A DNA stretch of 46,317 nucleotides from Candidatus Didemnitutus sp. (GCA_017991595.1 JAGOQJ010000012.1:1-46317); one strand, 5' to 3'. Numbered from the stretch's first letter, positions 6,827 to 16,070 are shown. The notes: generated by a model from the sequence alone, not told the origin. Made by a program: numbers and translations.

Positions 6827-8593
6827 ATGAACCCGGGACGCGCGCTATACCGATCGGTTCGCTCGCTTGTGGGCGCGGCGGTCTTGGGGATGGCTTTTAC
6901 ATCGGCTGTGAGCGCGCAGAGCGCAGTTCCACGGGTGCCGTTCGTCGTCTCGACGGACGATTGGGGCGCGCTTGACTCCAGCTTGCTCACCGGTGCGGCG
7001 CTGACCGACGATTATGCGCTGAGTTGGTCGAGCGGAGCTGTTGGTTTCGTTGCAAAATCGCTTTCCGTAACGTCCTACATCCTGACGACGAACATAGGAG
7101 GCAGCCAGATCGACGCCGGTTCATTCACCAACGGGACTTCCATTCAGCTCAAGGACGACGGTGTGTTGTATCTCATGAACAACACCACAGGTCAGTCGGA
7201 CCTTTCGGCGGGGATTTCGGTCCCCGGCGCAACGGCGGTGGGTGATGTATTCAACATCGGCGGAACGCTCTTCACGCACATTCTGCGCCCTGAGGGCTCT
7301 GACGGCGCGAGCGCTTGGCTGGTGAATCTCACGACCGGCACGGTTAGCCCCACGCCATTGTTCATCCAGAGCGGCGTTACGCCGCACGCGCTTGCCACCT
7401 ACATGGCCGTGGGCGGAACTTCGTTGGAGGATGTTCGCTTCCTCTTTGGGAAGAATGACAGCTCGCACATGCTGGAACGCACGACAACGAGCGTAACCCG
7501 GTATTTCGATTCAGACATAGTGGAGTATTGGCCGACCGTGCTGCTTGAGGATCTGGTAGTCGACGTAGCGAACGGCAAACTCTACGTTCTTTTATTCAAC
7601 AATAACTCGGGCTACGCCTTCCGCGGCAATTTCAATCCGGCGGTCGCCGCCCCGATAGTCCCAATTGAATTAGATCCCGACTGGTTTACTATGAGCAGCA
7701 GCTTCATAACCGGTTTGGCGTTGACGGATAATTCTGCGCTGAGTTGGTCGAGTGACGGCTCAGTCGGCTTCGCCGGGAAAACGTCGCATATAGTGGGAGG
7801 CCTCACCACCAACATCGGCGGCCAAATCGACGCTGGCTCTTACACTGACGGGACTTCCATCCAACTCAAAGAGAGCGGCGTGTTGTATCTCATGAACAAC
7901 ACCACAGGTCTGTCGGACCTTTCGACTGGGATTTCAGTGCCTAGTGCAACGGCGGTCGGCGATGTGTTCAACATTGGCGGGACGCTGTTCACGCACGTCT
8001 TGCGTCCCGAGGGCACTGATGCGGCGAGCGCTTGGCTGGTGAATCTAACGACCGGGTGGGTTAGCCCCACGCCCCTGTTCACCCAGACGGGCGTCCGGCC
8101 GCAAGCTCTAGCCACCTACATGGCCATAGGTGGCACTTCGCTGGAGGATGTTCGTTTCGTCTTCGGAAAAAACGACAGCCCTCACATGGTGGAACGCACT
8201 GCAACGGACGTGATCAGGCACCTTGACGCGTTCCAAATGACTGAATCTTGGCCAACGAGTTTGCTTGATGATCTTGTCGTCGATGTTCCGGGCAACATGC
8301 TCTATTTCGCGTTCAACCAAGGGTCTTCAATAACGTTCCGCGGCTACTTCACTCCTGCCGCGTCGCAACCTCGCCCGCCCTACGACCCGCAGCCCCGAGC
8401 CGAAGCCACCGGCGGCAACACGCTCACCTTCAGTTTCGAGACGCGGGCCGGTTTACCCTACACGATCCAGCGCTCCAGCGACCTGGTTACGTGGACGGAC
8501 GTGGAAACGATCCTCGGCACCGGCACCCGCCACACTCACGAGCATCCGCTCACCGGACAGGCCGTGTTCTTCCGTGTGGCCTATCTGCCCTGA
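6827..8593 (+). CDS. Secreted two-module protein, paralogue of the previous gene
   Basis: A 588-residue version of the preceding gene. The start at 6827 was chosen because 'GGGAG-ATG-AACCCGGGACGC' aligns with the first copy, whereas an upstream ATG at 6743 would add an unrelated leader before the signal peptide. Two homologous modules occupy about residues 41-278 and 281-515; each carries 'GVLYLMNNTTG', 'GISVP.ATAVGDVFNIGGTLFTH' spread over the module, and 'SLEDVRF.FGKND'. The last 70 residues are almost identical to the first paralogue, at DNA level too. Module amplification after tandem duplication is the likely history. No catalytic motif is recognised. Confidence 0.8.
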   Translation: MNPGRALYRSVRSLVGAAVLGMAFTSAVSAQSAVPRVPFVVSTDDWGALDSSLLTGAALTDDYALSWSSGAVGFVAKSLSVTSYILTTNIGGSQIDAGSFTNGTSIQLKDDGVLYLMNNTTGQSDLSAGISVPGATAVGDVFNIGGTLFTHILRPEGSDGASAWLVNLTTGTVSPTPLFIQSGVTPHALATYMAVGGTSLEDVRFLFGKNDSSHMLERTTTSVTRYFDSDIVEYWPTVLLEDLVVDVANGKLYVLLFNNNSGYAFRGNFNPAVAAPIVPIELDPDWFTMSSSFITGLALTDNSALSWSSDGSVGFAGKTSHIVGGLTTNIGGQIDAGSYTDGTSIQLKESGVLYLMNNTTGLSDLSTGISVPSATAVGDVFNIGGTLFTHVLRPEGTDAASAWLVNLTTGWVSPTPLFTQTGVRPQALATYMAIGGTSLEDVRFVFGKNDSPHMVERTATDVIRHLDAFQMTESWPTSLLDDLVVDVPGNMLYFAFNQGSSITFRGYFTPAASQPRPPYDPQPRAEATGGNTLTFSFETRAGLPYTIQRSSDLVTWTDVETILGTGTRHTHEHPLTGQAVFFRVAYLP

Positions 8594-8605
8594 GACGCCG
8601 AAGAC

Positions 8606-8626
8606 CAGCCCGTCGTCCTGAGTTGC
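8606..8626 (+). repeat. Short repeat after the stop codon, copy 2
   Basis: Identical over 21 bases to 6637-6657. It lies 13 bases after the stop of the two-module paralogue, so it probably travelled with the duplicated 3' end. The rest of the gap to pldA (8627-8861) holds no gene. Confidence 0.6.
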
Positions 8627-8861
8627 CTCGATCCGCCGTAAGCCGGTCTGGCTGAACTTCTCCCGGTCTAGGGGCGAGAACCTCCGCCGAATTGTAAAAA
8701 CGGAGCATCCCGTCGTCCCGAGCGGCAGTTGCTTACACGGTGGCCTCTTTTTCACGGCAGCAACGGACGACCGCCGCCCCCGCCCCACCCCGCCTGACGC
8801 AACGCGGGGCAATCCTCGCTTCCGACCCGGCGCCGGCGCGCGCAGGACGCTTTGCGCCGGC

Positions 8862-10088
8862 TCAGCGCACGAAGGAGATGCCGGCGCGGACGGTCTCGAA
8901 CTTGTCGCGATACGAAAGCAGGCTTTCGCCGTAGCCGTTGAAATACTGCACCAGCACGTAGGTCTCGAAATCGAGCAGCGAGGTCTTGAACGGCACCGTG
9001 AGGTCGAGTTGATGCGAGAAACGCTCCCACCCGCGCCCGACATGCCCCGTATAGATCAGCGCCGGCCCGTTCTGGTAACGGCCGAGCGCCACGCGCAACT
9101 GACCGTAGCCACGGTAGTCGGCGATGTCGGGATTGTTTTCGCGGGAACCGACGTAGAGGAAGATTTCCGGCGCGACGATCAGATGCCAGTCGTCCATCCG
9201 CCCGAGCGTGAACCCCGAGCGCAGATACACCGTGTTCAGGCTGCGGGAAATATCGCCCGCGCGCCCGTTCGACTCGTGCTTGAACGCCACCTGATAACCG
9301 AGCCAGCGCACCGCCTGCTGCTCGTGCAGCGGCGCGAGCGATTCGAGGATCAGCTCCGGCATGTAGCTCGTGTCGTAGAACGGGCTCGAGTCCGCGCTGA
9401 TGTCCCACAGCGAACGCTGCGTGTAGCCGGCCTGCAACGTCAGCGGCAGGCGCGTGGCATCGCCCTCCGTGAGATTCATCAGGCGGTATTTGAAGCTGAA
9501 CTGGAACTTCGCCGCCGGAGCGTCCGCGCCATAGATGAAATAGATCGATTCGTGCGCCGCGAGCCGTCCCTGGAAGGTGCGCTCGATCTCGTCCGCCGCC
9601 GCCTTCAACCCGGCCATCTTGCGGAACGGCTCCTTCTCCTCCGCCACCGCGTGCGGCGCCACCGGCCACGCCGCGCGAGCCACCGGCTGCCCGGGCAGGA
9701 GCGTTTCCAAGACGATCAACCCGCTGCAATCGTGCGGCACGACGAGTTCGTAGCGGAAACGGTGAAACCCGCCGGGCGCGAGCTCCACCGCCGCCGGTTC
9801 GAGCCCGCGCAAAGTCACGAGCCAGCTCTGGTCGCCGCGGGTCAGACGCGCCTCGATGCGCGGCGGCGGCGCGAACGACACCGGGGCCGGACCGGCATTG
9901 AGCGCCAGCCACTCGACCACCACCGGCGTCCCGGGCACCGACTCTCCGGTCGGCGCGACCAGCGTGCCCGTCACGCCCGGTGCCACGTCCGTCCCCGCTC
10001 GCACCGACAGGCCGCACAGGAGCAGCAGCAGCACCAGCAGCGAGCCGGTGGCGCGCCTAGCCGAGGAATGACGCAGGAAAAATTTCAT
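8862..10088 (-). CDS. pldA: Outer-membrane phospholipase A (OMPLA) with N-terminal extension
   Basis: The 408-residue protein has a signal peptide (about 1-31), an N-terminal Pro/Ala-rich beta domain of about 130 residues absent from E. coli PldA, then the OMPLA beta-barrel (about 185-408). Catalytic residues are visible in 'HESNGR' and 'SRSLNTVY': H271, S273 and N285 have exactly the +2 and +14 spacing of H142/S144/N156 in E. coli OMPLA. 'YTQRSLWD' and 'SSPFYDTSY' are further family signatures. The enzyme hydrolyses phospholipids in the outer membrane and maintains lipid asymmetry. It is transcribed alone, divergently from the LacI-type gene. Confidence 0.92.
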   Translation of the reverse strand: MKFFLRHSSARRATGSLLVLLLLLCGLSVRAGTDVAPGVTGTLVAPTGESVPGTPVVVEWLALNAGPAPVSFAPPPRIEARLTRGDQSWLVTLRGLEPAAVELAPGGFHRFRYELVVPHDCSGLIVLETLLPGQPVARAAWPVAPHAVAEEKEPFRKMAGLKAAADEIERTFQGRLAAHESIYFIYGADAPAAKFQFSFKYRLMNLTEGDATRLPLTLQAGYTQRSLWDISADSSPFYDTSYMPELILESLAPLHEQQAVRWLGYQVAFKHESNGRAGDISRSLNTVYLRSGFTLGRMDDWHLIVAPEIFLYVGSRENNPDIADYRGYGQLRVALGRYQNGPALIYTGHVGRGWERFSHQLDLTVPFKTSLLDFETYVLVQYFNGYGESLLSYRDKFETVRAGISFVR

Positions 10089-10290
10089 GGCGCGAATCTA
10101 GCAACGTCCGAGCCCGGCGGGAATGACTTTGAATTTCGCGCCGCAGTAACCGCCGGTTAACGCCGCAGACGCGCCGCCATTTCCTCCGCGCGGAGCCAGC
10201 GGACTGCGCGCTGCCTTGCACCGTCCCCCACTCCGCCACGTTCCGCGCCTCGGCATCTCGCTGCTTGCAGGCTCCGGCGCACACCGCACG

Positions 10291-11370
10291 ATGAGAGGCG
10301 TGCCTCGCCGACCGCGCAAAGTCACCCAAACCAGCATCGCCCGCGACCTCGACCTCTCCCAAGCGCTGGTCTCGAAAGTCCTCAACGGCGGCCGGCGCGG
10401 CGTCGATCCCGCCACCTACGAGCTGATCTGGGAGCACGCGCGCAAGAGCGGCTATCACCCCAAGGGCATGCACAGCAGCGCGGTGGCGGAAAGCGTCGCC
10501 GTGCGGCAGATCTGCATCGTGCTGCGCGCCGGACTGAATTTCGTGGAGATGGCGAATTTCCCGCACACGAGCCATGTGTTGCACGGCTTGCAAAGCACGC
10601 TGGCGCAGCACCGGCACTCCACCGTGCTCCTCGGCGCCGAGGACCAGCTCGATCGCGAAGCGTTGCGCCAGCATCTCGGCGGCGCGGATGCACCGCGCGG
10701 CGTGGCCGTCATCGGCGAGATCAGCCCGCGCTTCCTCGACGAGATCCGCCTCTGCACACCGCGTGTCGTCACCGTGAGCGCGCTTTATCCCGGGCTCTGC
10801 CACGCGGTGCTGTCGAACGAAGACCAAGCCGTTGAACAACTCGTCGCGCACCTCGCCGAGCTGGGGCACACGCGATTCGCGTGGATCGATTCCTTCCAGG
10901 GTTCCGGCCGCTACACCGAGCGCCTCGAAGCGCTCCGCCGGGCCTTGACGCGGCGCGGTTTGGCCCTCGACGAAGCGGATCATCTCACGTTGCCGCCGGA
11001 CCCGGGTGCCTCCGACGATTTCTCCCGTCGTTTCGGGGAATTCATCCGCCGGCGCAATCCCCCCACAGCCATCCTGTGCTTCAACGGCGTCATCGCGCGC
11101 CATGCGCACCGCGCCCTCAGCCTGGTCGGACACGCGGTGCCGCGCGACTTCAGCCTGGCGGCCGTGGACGCCTCGCGAGTCTGCCGCGTCGAGCATCCCC
11201 GCATCACCTGCGCCGCGGCCGATCCCGAGAAACTCGGCACGACCGCCGCCATGCTGCTGATCGAACATCGCGGCGAAGCCGCGGAGAATCTCACCCAGAC
11301 GGTGCTCGCCGCACAGTTTTTCCCCGGCGAGACCACCGGCCCGGCGCCGCGGACGAAGAAGGCCCGCTAA
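10291..11370 (+). CDS. LacI-family transcriptional regulator
   Basis: From the ATG at 10291 the product has 359 residues. Residues 11-32 ('VTQTSIARDLDLSQALVSKV') form the LacI helix-turn-helix with the following 'LNGG' hinge region. The rest is a periplasmic-binding-protein-like ligand domain ('RFAWIDSFQGSGRYTERLEAL', 'AAVDASRVCRVEHPRIT'). An upstream in-frame start at 10216 would add an unlikely leader before the HTH. Such regulators usually respond to a sugar and control catabolic genes. It converges on the PL7 alginate lyase gene, so control of polysaccharide use is plausible but is inference only. Confidence 0.88.
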   Translation: MRGVPRRPRKVTQTSIARDLDLSQALVSKVLNGGRRGVDPATYELIWEHARKSGYHPKGMHSSAVAESVAVRQICIVLRAGLNFVEMANFPHTSHVLHGLQSTLAQHRHSTVLLGAEDQLDREALRQHLGGADAPRGVAVIGEISPRFLDEIRLCTPRVVTVSALYPGLCHAVLSNEDQAVEQLVAHLAELGHTRFAWIDSFQGSGRYTERLEALRRALTRRGLALDEADHLTLPPDPGASDDFSRRFGEFIRRRNPPTAILCFNGVIARHAHRALSLVGHAVPRDFSLAAVDASRVCRVEHPRITCAAADPEKLGTTAAMLLIEHRGEAAENLTQTVLAAQFFPGETTGPAPRTKKAR

Positions 11371-11432
11371 CGGGCCACGGCAGCAGAGAGACGGGATCGT
11401 CGCGGATCCTGCCTTCCTTGCCTTTCCGCAAA

Positions 11433-11459
11433 GTGGCGGACGTATCGGACGTCCGCCAC
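11433..11459. terminator. Bidirectional terminator between convergent genes
   Basis: A perfect 11-bp stem (GTGGCGGACGT / ACGTCCGCCAC) with the 5-nt loop ATCGG lies between the stop of the LacI-type gene (11370) and the stop of the alginate lyase gene (11474). It has no long T-tract, but position and stem strength fit a shared terminator. Confidence 0.65.
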
Positions 11460-11473
11460 GCATCAGTCCGCGC

Positions 11474-13228
11474 TCAATTCGGATCGCTGGAGGACAGGGT
11501 CGCGGCGACCTGATCGATCTGCGTGTTCGCCTCGCAGCAGCGGATCTCGAACGTGTGCGTGCCCGCCGCCAAGCTGGCGGAGGTGCGCTTCCATTTGTAG
11601 CCGCTGCCGAGCCAGGTGAAGTTCAGGTTCGTCCATGAGCCATTGTTCACCCGCACCCAGACCTCGTTGGCACTCGCGTTGCCGGCGAGCCCCTTGGCAT
11701 GGAAGTAAACCGTGGCGGCACTCGACAGCGTGAACGTATAGACCGCCCCGCCCCCCGCCGGCGGAGATCCGGTGCTGCTGACCACCGCGCGCAACGCCTG
11801 GCCGCCCGACGCCCCGCTGTCCGTCACCAAGCTCCAGTAACCGGAGTCGACCGTCGCCGCCTCGGCTTCGACAATCGCCGGCACGACGTTGCCAGAGGTG
11901 ATCGTGTAGGTCGCCGTGGCGATGGCGGAATCCAGCAGGCCGCTCTTGTAGGCGATGGCCTTGATCGTCATCGACGCACCGACCGTGCCCGGCCCGGTGT
12001 AGAGTGTGCCGTAAGTCGGACTCGGCGTCGTGCCGTCGATCGTGTAGCGGATTTGCGCACCGCTCGTCGCTGTGCTGAGGGCCACGCTCTGCGGTGCGGT
12101 GTAGGTGCCGCCCGCCGGGGAGAACACCGGAGTGACCACCTGCGTCGCCGCCGCCTCGACCGTGAGCGAAAGCGCGCGGGTGGCGGTGGCGCTCGCCGCG
12201 TCGCTGACTTGCGCGGTGAAGTTGAATGTGCCCGTGGCCGACGGCGTGCCGCTGATAAGGCCCGCGCTGTTCAGGCTCACGCCGGAAGGCAGAGCCCCGC
12301 CCACCAGCGACCAAGTGTAGGGCATCGTGCCGCCACTGGCCGCGAGCGACTGGCTGTAGGCAACGCCGAGCTGGGCGTTGGGCAGTGTGGCCGTGGTGAT
12401 CGCGGGGCCGTCGCCGTCGTGGCTGACGTTCAGGTGATAGAAACTCACGACCGCCGTCTCGCCGTCATCGGGATTGGTGTAGTAGGCGCCGGCCTTGTAG
12501 TAGAACGTCACGTCGGCCCAATCGGAGTTGTTGGCATACATGTCGATCGTCTGCGTGACGCCGTTGACGGTGACAGAGAAGAGGCAGCTGGTGGCCGAGC
12601 CGTCGATGCGGAGACGATACGTGATCGGTTCGCCGACGGCGATGTTGTTGGTGAAATAGAGCGTGTCCTGCGACGAGAGCGAGCTGGGGTTGCGCTTCAC
12701 GGTGCAATAGACGCGCGCGGGCGACACGGTGTTGTCGAAGCGCAGGATGATGGCGGGAACGTTCGGCTCCTTGCCATGGATCTGGCCGAGGGAGACTTTC
12801 CCGTCGCCCACGTCCTCCACAACGCAGATCGCATCCATGATGTGCGTGCCGCTGTAGTCGCCGGGTTTCCAATTGCGCAGCGTGTCGTCGGGATTGGACT
12901 CGCGCAGTTCGCTGCGCGGGTGCGACGACGTGCCGCCGGCGGCGCCGTTGTAGGGCACGCCGAAGACCATCGCTCCGTCCACACCGGTATAAAAATACGG
13001 TGCGTAGGCGTAGCCGGCGGAGAGCTGCGAAGGCAGGATGGTGAGCGGCGTGCCGCTGAACCCGCCCGAGCCGTCGACTGGCAACGTGATGTTCCACTTC
13101 GTGAGGTCGAAGTTGCCCGACGGCGGCAGGCTGGGGTCGAGGGCGATGGCCGGGGAACTCGCGACGCCGAGGAGCGTCCCGAGGAGGAGTGCGCGCGTGA
13201 GACGCACGGGCATGGAGCGTAGCTTCAT
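11474..13228 (-). CDS. Secreted polysaccharide lyase family 7 (alginate lyase), multidomain
   Basis: The 584-residue product begins at the ATG 13228-13226, which gives a good signal peptide ('LTRALLLGTLLGVASSPAIA'). Residues about 37-272 are a PL7 lyase: 'RSELRE' (105-110), 'QIH' (149-151) and 'YYKAGAYYTN' (243-252) are the family's three signature strands carrying the catalytic Gln, His and Tyr. Then come a putative Ig domain (about 273-355), a chitobiase-C-terminal-like domain (about 360-440, 'IRYTIDGTTPSPTYG') and a carbohydrate-binding-module-like end domain (about 450-584). It should cleave alginate or related uronic-acid polymers by beta-elimination outside the cell. No other alginate pathway gene is in the window. 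Confidence 0.9.
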   Translation of the reverse strand: MKLRSMPVRLTRALLLGTLLGVASSPAIALDPSLPPSGNFDLTKWNITLPVDGSGGFSGTPLTILPSQLSAGYAYAPYFYTGVDGAMVFGVPYNGAAGGTSSHPRSELRESNPDDTLRNWKPGDYSGTHIMDAICVVEDVGDGKVSLGQIHGKEPNVPAIILRFDNTVSPARVYCTVKRNPSSLSSQDTLYFTNNIAVGEPITYRLRIDGSATSCLFSVTVNGVTQTIDMYANNSDWADVTFYYKAGAYYTNPDDGETAVVSFYHLNVSHDGDGPAITTATLPNAQLGVAYSQSLAASGGTMPYTWSLVGGALPSGVSLNSAGLISGTPSATGTFNFTAQVSDAASATATRALSLTVEAAATQVVTPVFSPAGGTYTAPQSVALSTATSGAQIRYTIDGTTPSPTYGTLYTGPGTVGASMTIKAIAYKSGLLDSAIATATYTITSGNVVPAIVEAEAATVDSGYWSLVTDSGASGGQALRAVVSSTGSPPAGGGAVYTFTLSSAATVYFHAKGLAGNASANEVWVRVNNGSWTNLNFTWLGSGYKWKRTSASLAAGTHTFEIRCCEANTQIDQVAATLSSSDPN

Positions 13229-13383
13229 GTGATTCCGGATAACAACGGCATCGGAGGGATCGCGCGGCGTCGGCGATGCCGGCCGGCGCACACGCGAGGG
13301 GGTGGAAAGACGGTTCCTGCGCCGGGGGGGCGGCCGGACGTGGCGCGGGGCGCGGTTGCTGTCGTCCGCGTCCCGCGCCGAGC

Positions 13384-13402
13384 CCAGCCACCCCCTGGTT
13401 GG
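13384..13402 (-). terminator. Weak hairpin after the TonB receptor gene
   Basis: Imperfect 7-bp arms (CCAGCCA / TGGTTGG, one wobble pair) enclose a CCCCC loop just after the receptor stop at 13409. It may attenuate read-through into the alginate lyase gene. The rest of the 180-bp gap holds nothing recognisable. Confidence 0.3.
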
Positions 13403-13408
13403 CGGGAC

Positions 13409-15856
13409 TCAAAACGCGAGGTCGTAGCTCAGCGTCCAGCTCATGCCGTCGGCGGCGAGGCCGGACCCGAGGAAATAGCGTTCATCGAGGATGTTTTTGC
13501 CGTTCAGCTGGACGCGGTGACGGAAACGGCGATCGGCCGACCGCCAACGGTAACCGAGGCCCACATCGACAGTGTGATACGACGGTGTGATGTAGTTCTC
13601 GATGCCGTTGGGCAGATTGAGCGTGCCGCTGGGGATGACCGCGCCCGGAGCAAGATCGGGCCGCGGCAGCTCGCCGTTGGGAAACGGATTGTTCAGGAAC
13701 GGCGCGGCCGTGCCCGCGGCGGCGGCGACCTGCGCCGAGGTCAGCGTGCGTCCGCTGCCGGCGGGGTTGGTGGGATTGGCGCTGTTGTAGCGATAGCCGG
13801 CGGTGAAGTAGAGGCCGCGCAGCGCGCCTTCCTTGAACTCGTAACGCGTGCCGAGGCTGACGGTCTGCTTCGGCGCGTTGCGCAGCGGCAAGCCGATGAG
13901 CCAGCGCAGCGGGTGGCTGTCGTAGATCGCCTCGGTGTAGCCGTAGCCGCCGAAGAATTGCAGCTCAGGCGTCGCCACCCAGTTGAAATCGCTCTCGAAA
14001 CCGCGCGACGACTGCTCGCCGGAGACATAGGTCACGGAAAGCGCGCCCGCACTGGTGTCGGCGTTGACCCGATCCGCCACCTTCTCGCGGGTGATGTCGA
14101 ACCAACCGGCGGTGAAGGAGAGATTGCCATCGAACGCACTGACCTTGATGCCCGCATCGACGCCGTGCCCCTCTTCGTTGGGCAGGGCGAAGGTGCTGCC
14201 GTCGACCGGGCTGATGCCCACGGCGTTGCCCGCCTGGATCTGCGGGAAGAACGACGTGCTCGCATTCGCGTAAACCCGCAGCCACGGGCGGACGGCATAA
14301 TTGAGGCCGGCCTGGTAGGTGAGCTTGCGCTCGACCTGCTCGGTGACGCGACTGGCGGGGTTGGTCGCGAGGTGATCCTCCAGCTCGTTGCGCACCCAGT
14401 CGTAGCGCATGCCGGCGAGCAGGATCAGGCGCTCGTCCAGCAGGAACGCGCGCTCGCTCACGAAGAGCCCGACGACATCGATGAAGAGGTCGGTGTGCAA
14501 CGACGGGACGTCGTTGTTATAGAGCGCGGGGTTCTCGTGGTAGTTGGAGAAATACTCGAGCCGCGGATCGTTGATTGGCACGGCGGCACCGAGGCCCGGC
14601 ATGCCCGCCGTCAGGTTGGTCATCTGGTAGGCCTTCGAATCGGTCTGCGTGTGCCGGCCGTAATCGAGCGTCAGGAGCAGCTTGTGTTTCACCGGGCCTG
14701 TCTCGAAGTGGGACAGCAGATCCGTCTGCCAGCCGCCGACGCCCTCGGTGATCGCGCGGTATTGCGGCGTGCCGCGGGAGATCGAGCCGCCGTTCGCCGG
14801 GCTGAGATCGGGGCGATACACGTTGCGCGAGGCGACCTCGTTGCGTTCGGTGAGACGGCGCCACCAGTTCGCGGAGCTGCGCAGCGAGACGTTCTGGTTG
14901 AAGCGATGCTCGAACGACGCGATGACGTTGTGGATGTTGCGGTGGGAGTAGTTGCGCGGGCCTTGGAAGTTGTAGTCCCACAGCTCGGTCGCGAGACGGG
15001 TGTTGGCCGTGTAGAGGCCGCCGGTGGCACGATACGGATCCTGCACGTTCGGCACCTGCGTGCTCGGCATCACCGCACCGGAGATGCCCTGCTCGCGACG
15101 CTCGAGGAATTCGTATTCCAGACTGAGGCTCGTGCTCTCGCTCGGTTTGAACAGCAACACGCCGGACACCGTGCCGAGCTCCGCGCGCTTGTGCACGGGA
15201 TCGGGATCGCGCGTCCACTGCGTGGCATCGACGCGGTAGAACAGGTGCGGGCTGATCGGCCCCGTCGCCGAGAATTCCCCGCGCCAGAACTCGTGCGAGC
15301 CGCCCGAGACGGAAACGCGATAGGCCTCCTTCGTCTGCGGACGCCGCGTCACGAGGTTGATCGCGCCCGAGGGCGTAGTGATGCCGTAGATGGCGGCGGT
15401 CGGACCCTTGATGACCTCGGCGCGATCGACATTCACGCGATCGGAAAGCCCGTTGCGGCGAAACCCATTCCGCAACTGCAGCTGCGCCGCGAAGCCGCGG
15501 AGGTTGTAGCCGCCCCAGAGGTTTTCGGACGCCACGAAGTTGCTCGTGTAGGCGAACTGCTCCGCGAACTCGAGCAGGCTGAACTCCTCCATGAACTGCG
15601 ACGTCACCGTGTTCACCACGAACGGCAGGTCGAGGATCTTGCTCGCGACGCGCGTGCCGGTGGTCGATTCCGTGGCGGCGTATTCGCTGGCGGCGCGCGA
15701 AGTGACGGTGAACTCGGGCAGCGCGACGGTCTCCGATTCGGGAGCGACGGCAGGCCGCGCGGCTTCCTGTCCGAAAGCGACGCCGGCCGCGCCGACGAGG
15801 GCGAGAAACGCTCCCCGGAAAAGGAAGCGGCATGGTTGGGTGACGGGGTGATTCAT
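13409..15856 (-). CDS. TonB-dependent siderophore-type receptor
   Basis: The 815-residue product starts at the ATG 15856-15854, giving a signal peptide ('FLFRGAFLALVGAAGVAFG'); a longer frame to 16012 would put 52 unlikely residues in front. The plug domain is clear ('EFTVTSRAASEY', 'RVASKILDLPFVVNTVT', 'RAEVIKGPTAAIYG', 'GAINLVTRRP'). The 22-strand barrel ends in an aromatic residue ('SYDLAF'), as needed for BAM insertion. The plug resembles ferric-siderophore receptors, and the Fur-like palindrome upstream supports iron-dependent expression. The next gene on this strand is the alginate lyase, but no SusD or sugar-porin partner is present, so a polysaccharide role is less likely. Confidence 0.9.
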   Translation of the reverse strand: MNHPVTQPCRFLFRGAFLALVGAAGVAFGQEAARPAVAPESETVALPEFTVTSRAASEYAATESTTGTRVASKILDLPFVVNTVTSQFMEEFSLLEFAEQFAYTSNFVASENLWGGYNLRGFAAQLQLRNGFRRNGLSDRVNVDRAEVIKGPTAAIYGITTPSGAINLVTRRPQTKEAYRVSVSGGSHEFWRGEFSATGPISPHLFYRVDATQWTRDPDPVHKRAELGTVSGVLLFKPSESTSLSLEYEFLERREQGISGAVMPSTQVPNVQDPYRATGGLYTANTRLATELWDYNFQGPRNYSHRNIHNVIASFEHRFNQNVSLRSSANWWRRLTERNEVASRNVYRPDLSPANGGSISRGTPQYRAITEGVGGWQTDLLSHFETGPVKHKLLLTLDYGRHTQTDSKAYQMTNLTAGMPGLGAAVPINDPRLEYFSNYHENPALYNNDVPSLHTDLFIDVVGLFVSERAFLLDERLILLAGMRYDWVRNELEDHLATNPASRVTEQVERKLTYQAGLNYAVRPWLRVYANASTSFFPQIQAGNAVGISPVDGSTFALPNEEGHGVDAGIKVSAFDGNLSFTAGWFDITREKVADRVNADTSAGALSVTYVSGEQSSRGFESDFNWVATPELQFFGGYGYTEAIYDSHPLRWLIGLPLRNAPKQTVSLGTRYEFKEGALRGLYFTAGYRYNSANPTNPAGSGRTLTSAQVAAAAGTAAPFLNNPFPNGELPRPDLAPGAVIPSGTLNLPNGIENYITPSYHTVDVGLGYRWRSADRRFRHRVQLNGKNILDERYFLGSGLAADGMSWTLSYDLAF

Positions 15857-15945
15857 GGTCTTCGGGGATATGAGGCGCACAGCAGCTCGCCTCCGTGGGG
15901 GTGACGGCAACCTGCCCGGGCGATCCACACCATGGCAAGATAAAA

Positions 15946-15957
15946 TGATAATTATCA
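15946..15957. promoter_or_regulatory. Fur-like operator upstream of the TonB receptor
   Basis: TGATAATTATCA is a perfect 12-bp palindrome inside an AT-rich patch, about 90 bp before the receptor start. It matches the core of the Fur box (GATAAT...ATTATC type half-sites). Its AT-richness stands out strongly from the GC-rich surroundings. Confidence 0.6.
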
Positions 15958-16058
15958 CTTTAATTCGCCTGCGGCGAACTACCGCGCAGGGCCGTGAACC
16001 AAATATCGACAATATTCCAAATGGAACTCAGTCCCATTTGACATCAAACCCGTTTTTG

Positions 16059-16070
16059 TGATATTTATCA
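16059..16070. promoter_or_regulatory. Second Fur-like site next to the acyl-CoA ligase start
   Basis: TGATATTTATCA has TGATA/TATCA arms with two central bases and ends 10 bases before the ligase ATG at 16081. It resembles the first site in sequence, so the divergent ligase gene may also respond to iron. The close spacing means a bound repressor would cover the ribosome binding region. Confidence 0.45.

Larger units (their letters stand above)
5440..8593 (+). repeat. Tandem gene duplication with internal module duplication
   Basis: The repeat unit includes about 85 bp upstream of each start ('CAGCATTGCGC' near 5500 and 'CGGCATTGCGC' near 6750, then 'CGTCATGA'), the signal peptide, the module and the C-terminal domain. 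The 3' segments 6410-6623 and 8380-8593 are nearly identical, while the modules are clearly diverged. This argues for gene conversion or strong selection at the 3' end rather than a simple recent copy. Confidence 0.75.

Noticed and set aside
11474..15856. Polysaccharide utilisation locus formed by the TonB receptor and alginate lyase
   Set aside because: The receptor has a siderophore-type plug and a Fur-like upstream site, and no SusD, PL6/PL17 or uronate pathway genes are present. Co-orientation alone is not enough.
13229..15904. Long plus-strand open frame opposite the TonB receptor
   Set aside because: It is antisense to the receptor; its Arg/Ala/Gly/Val-rich composition is typical of a shadow frame.
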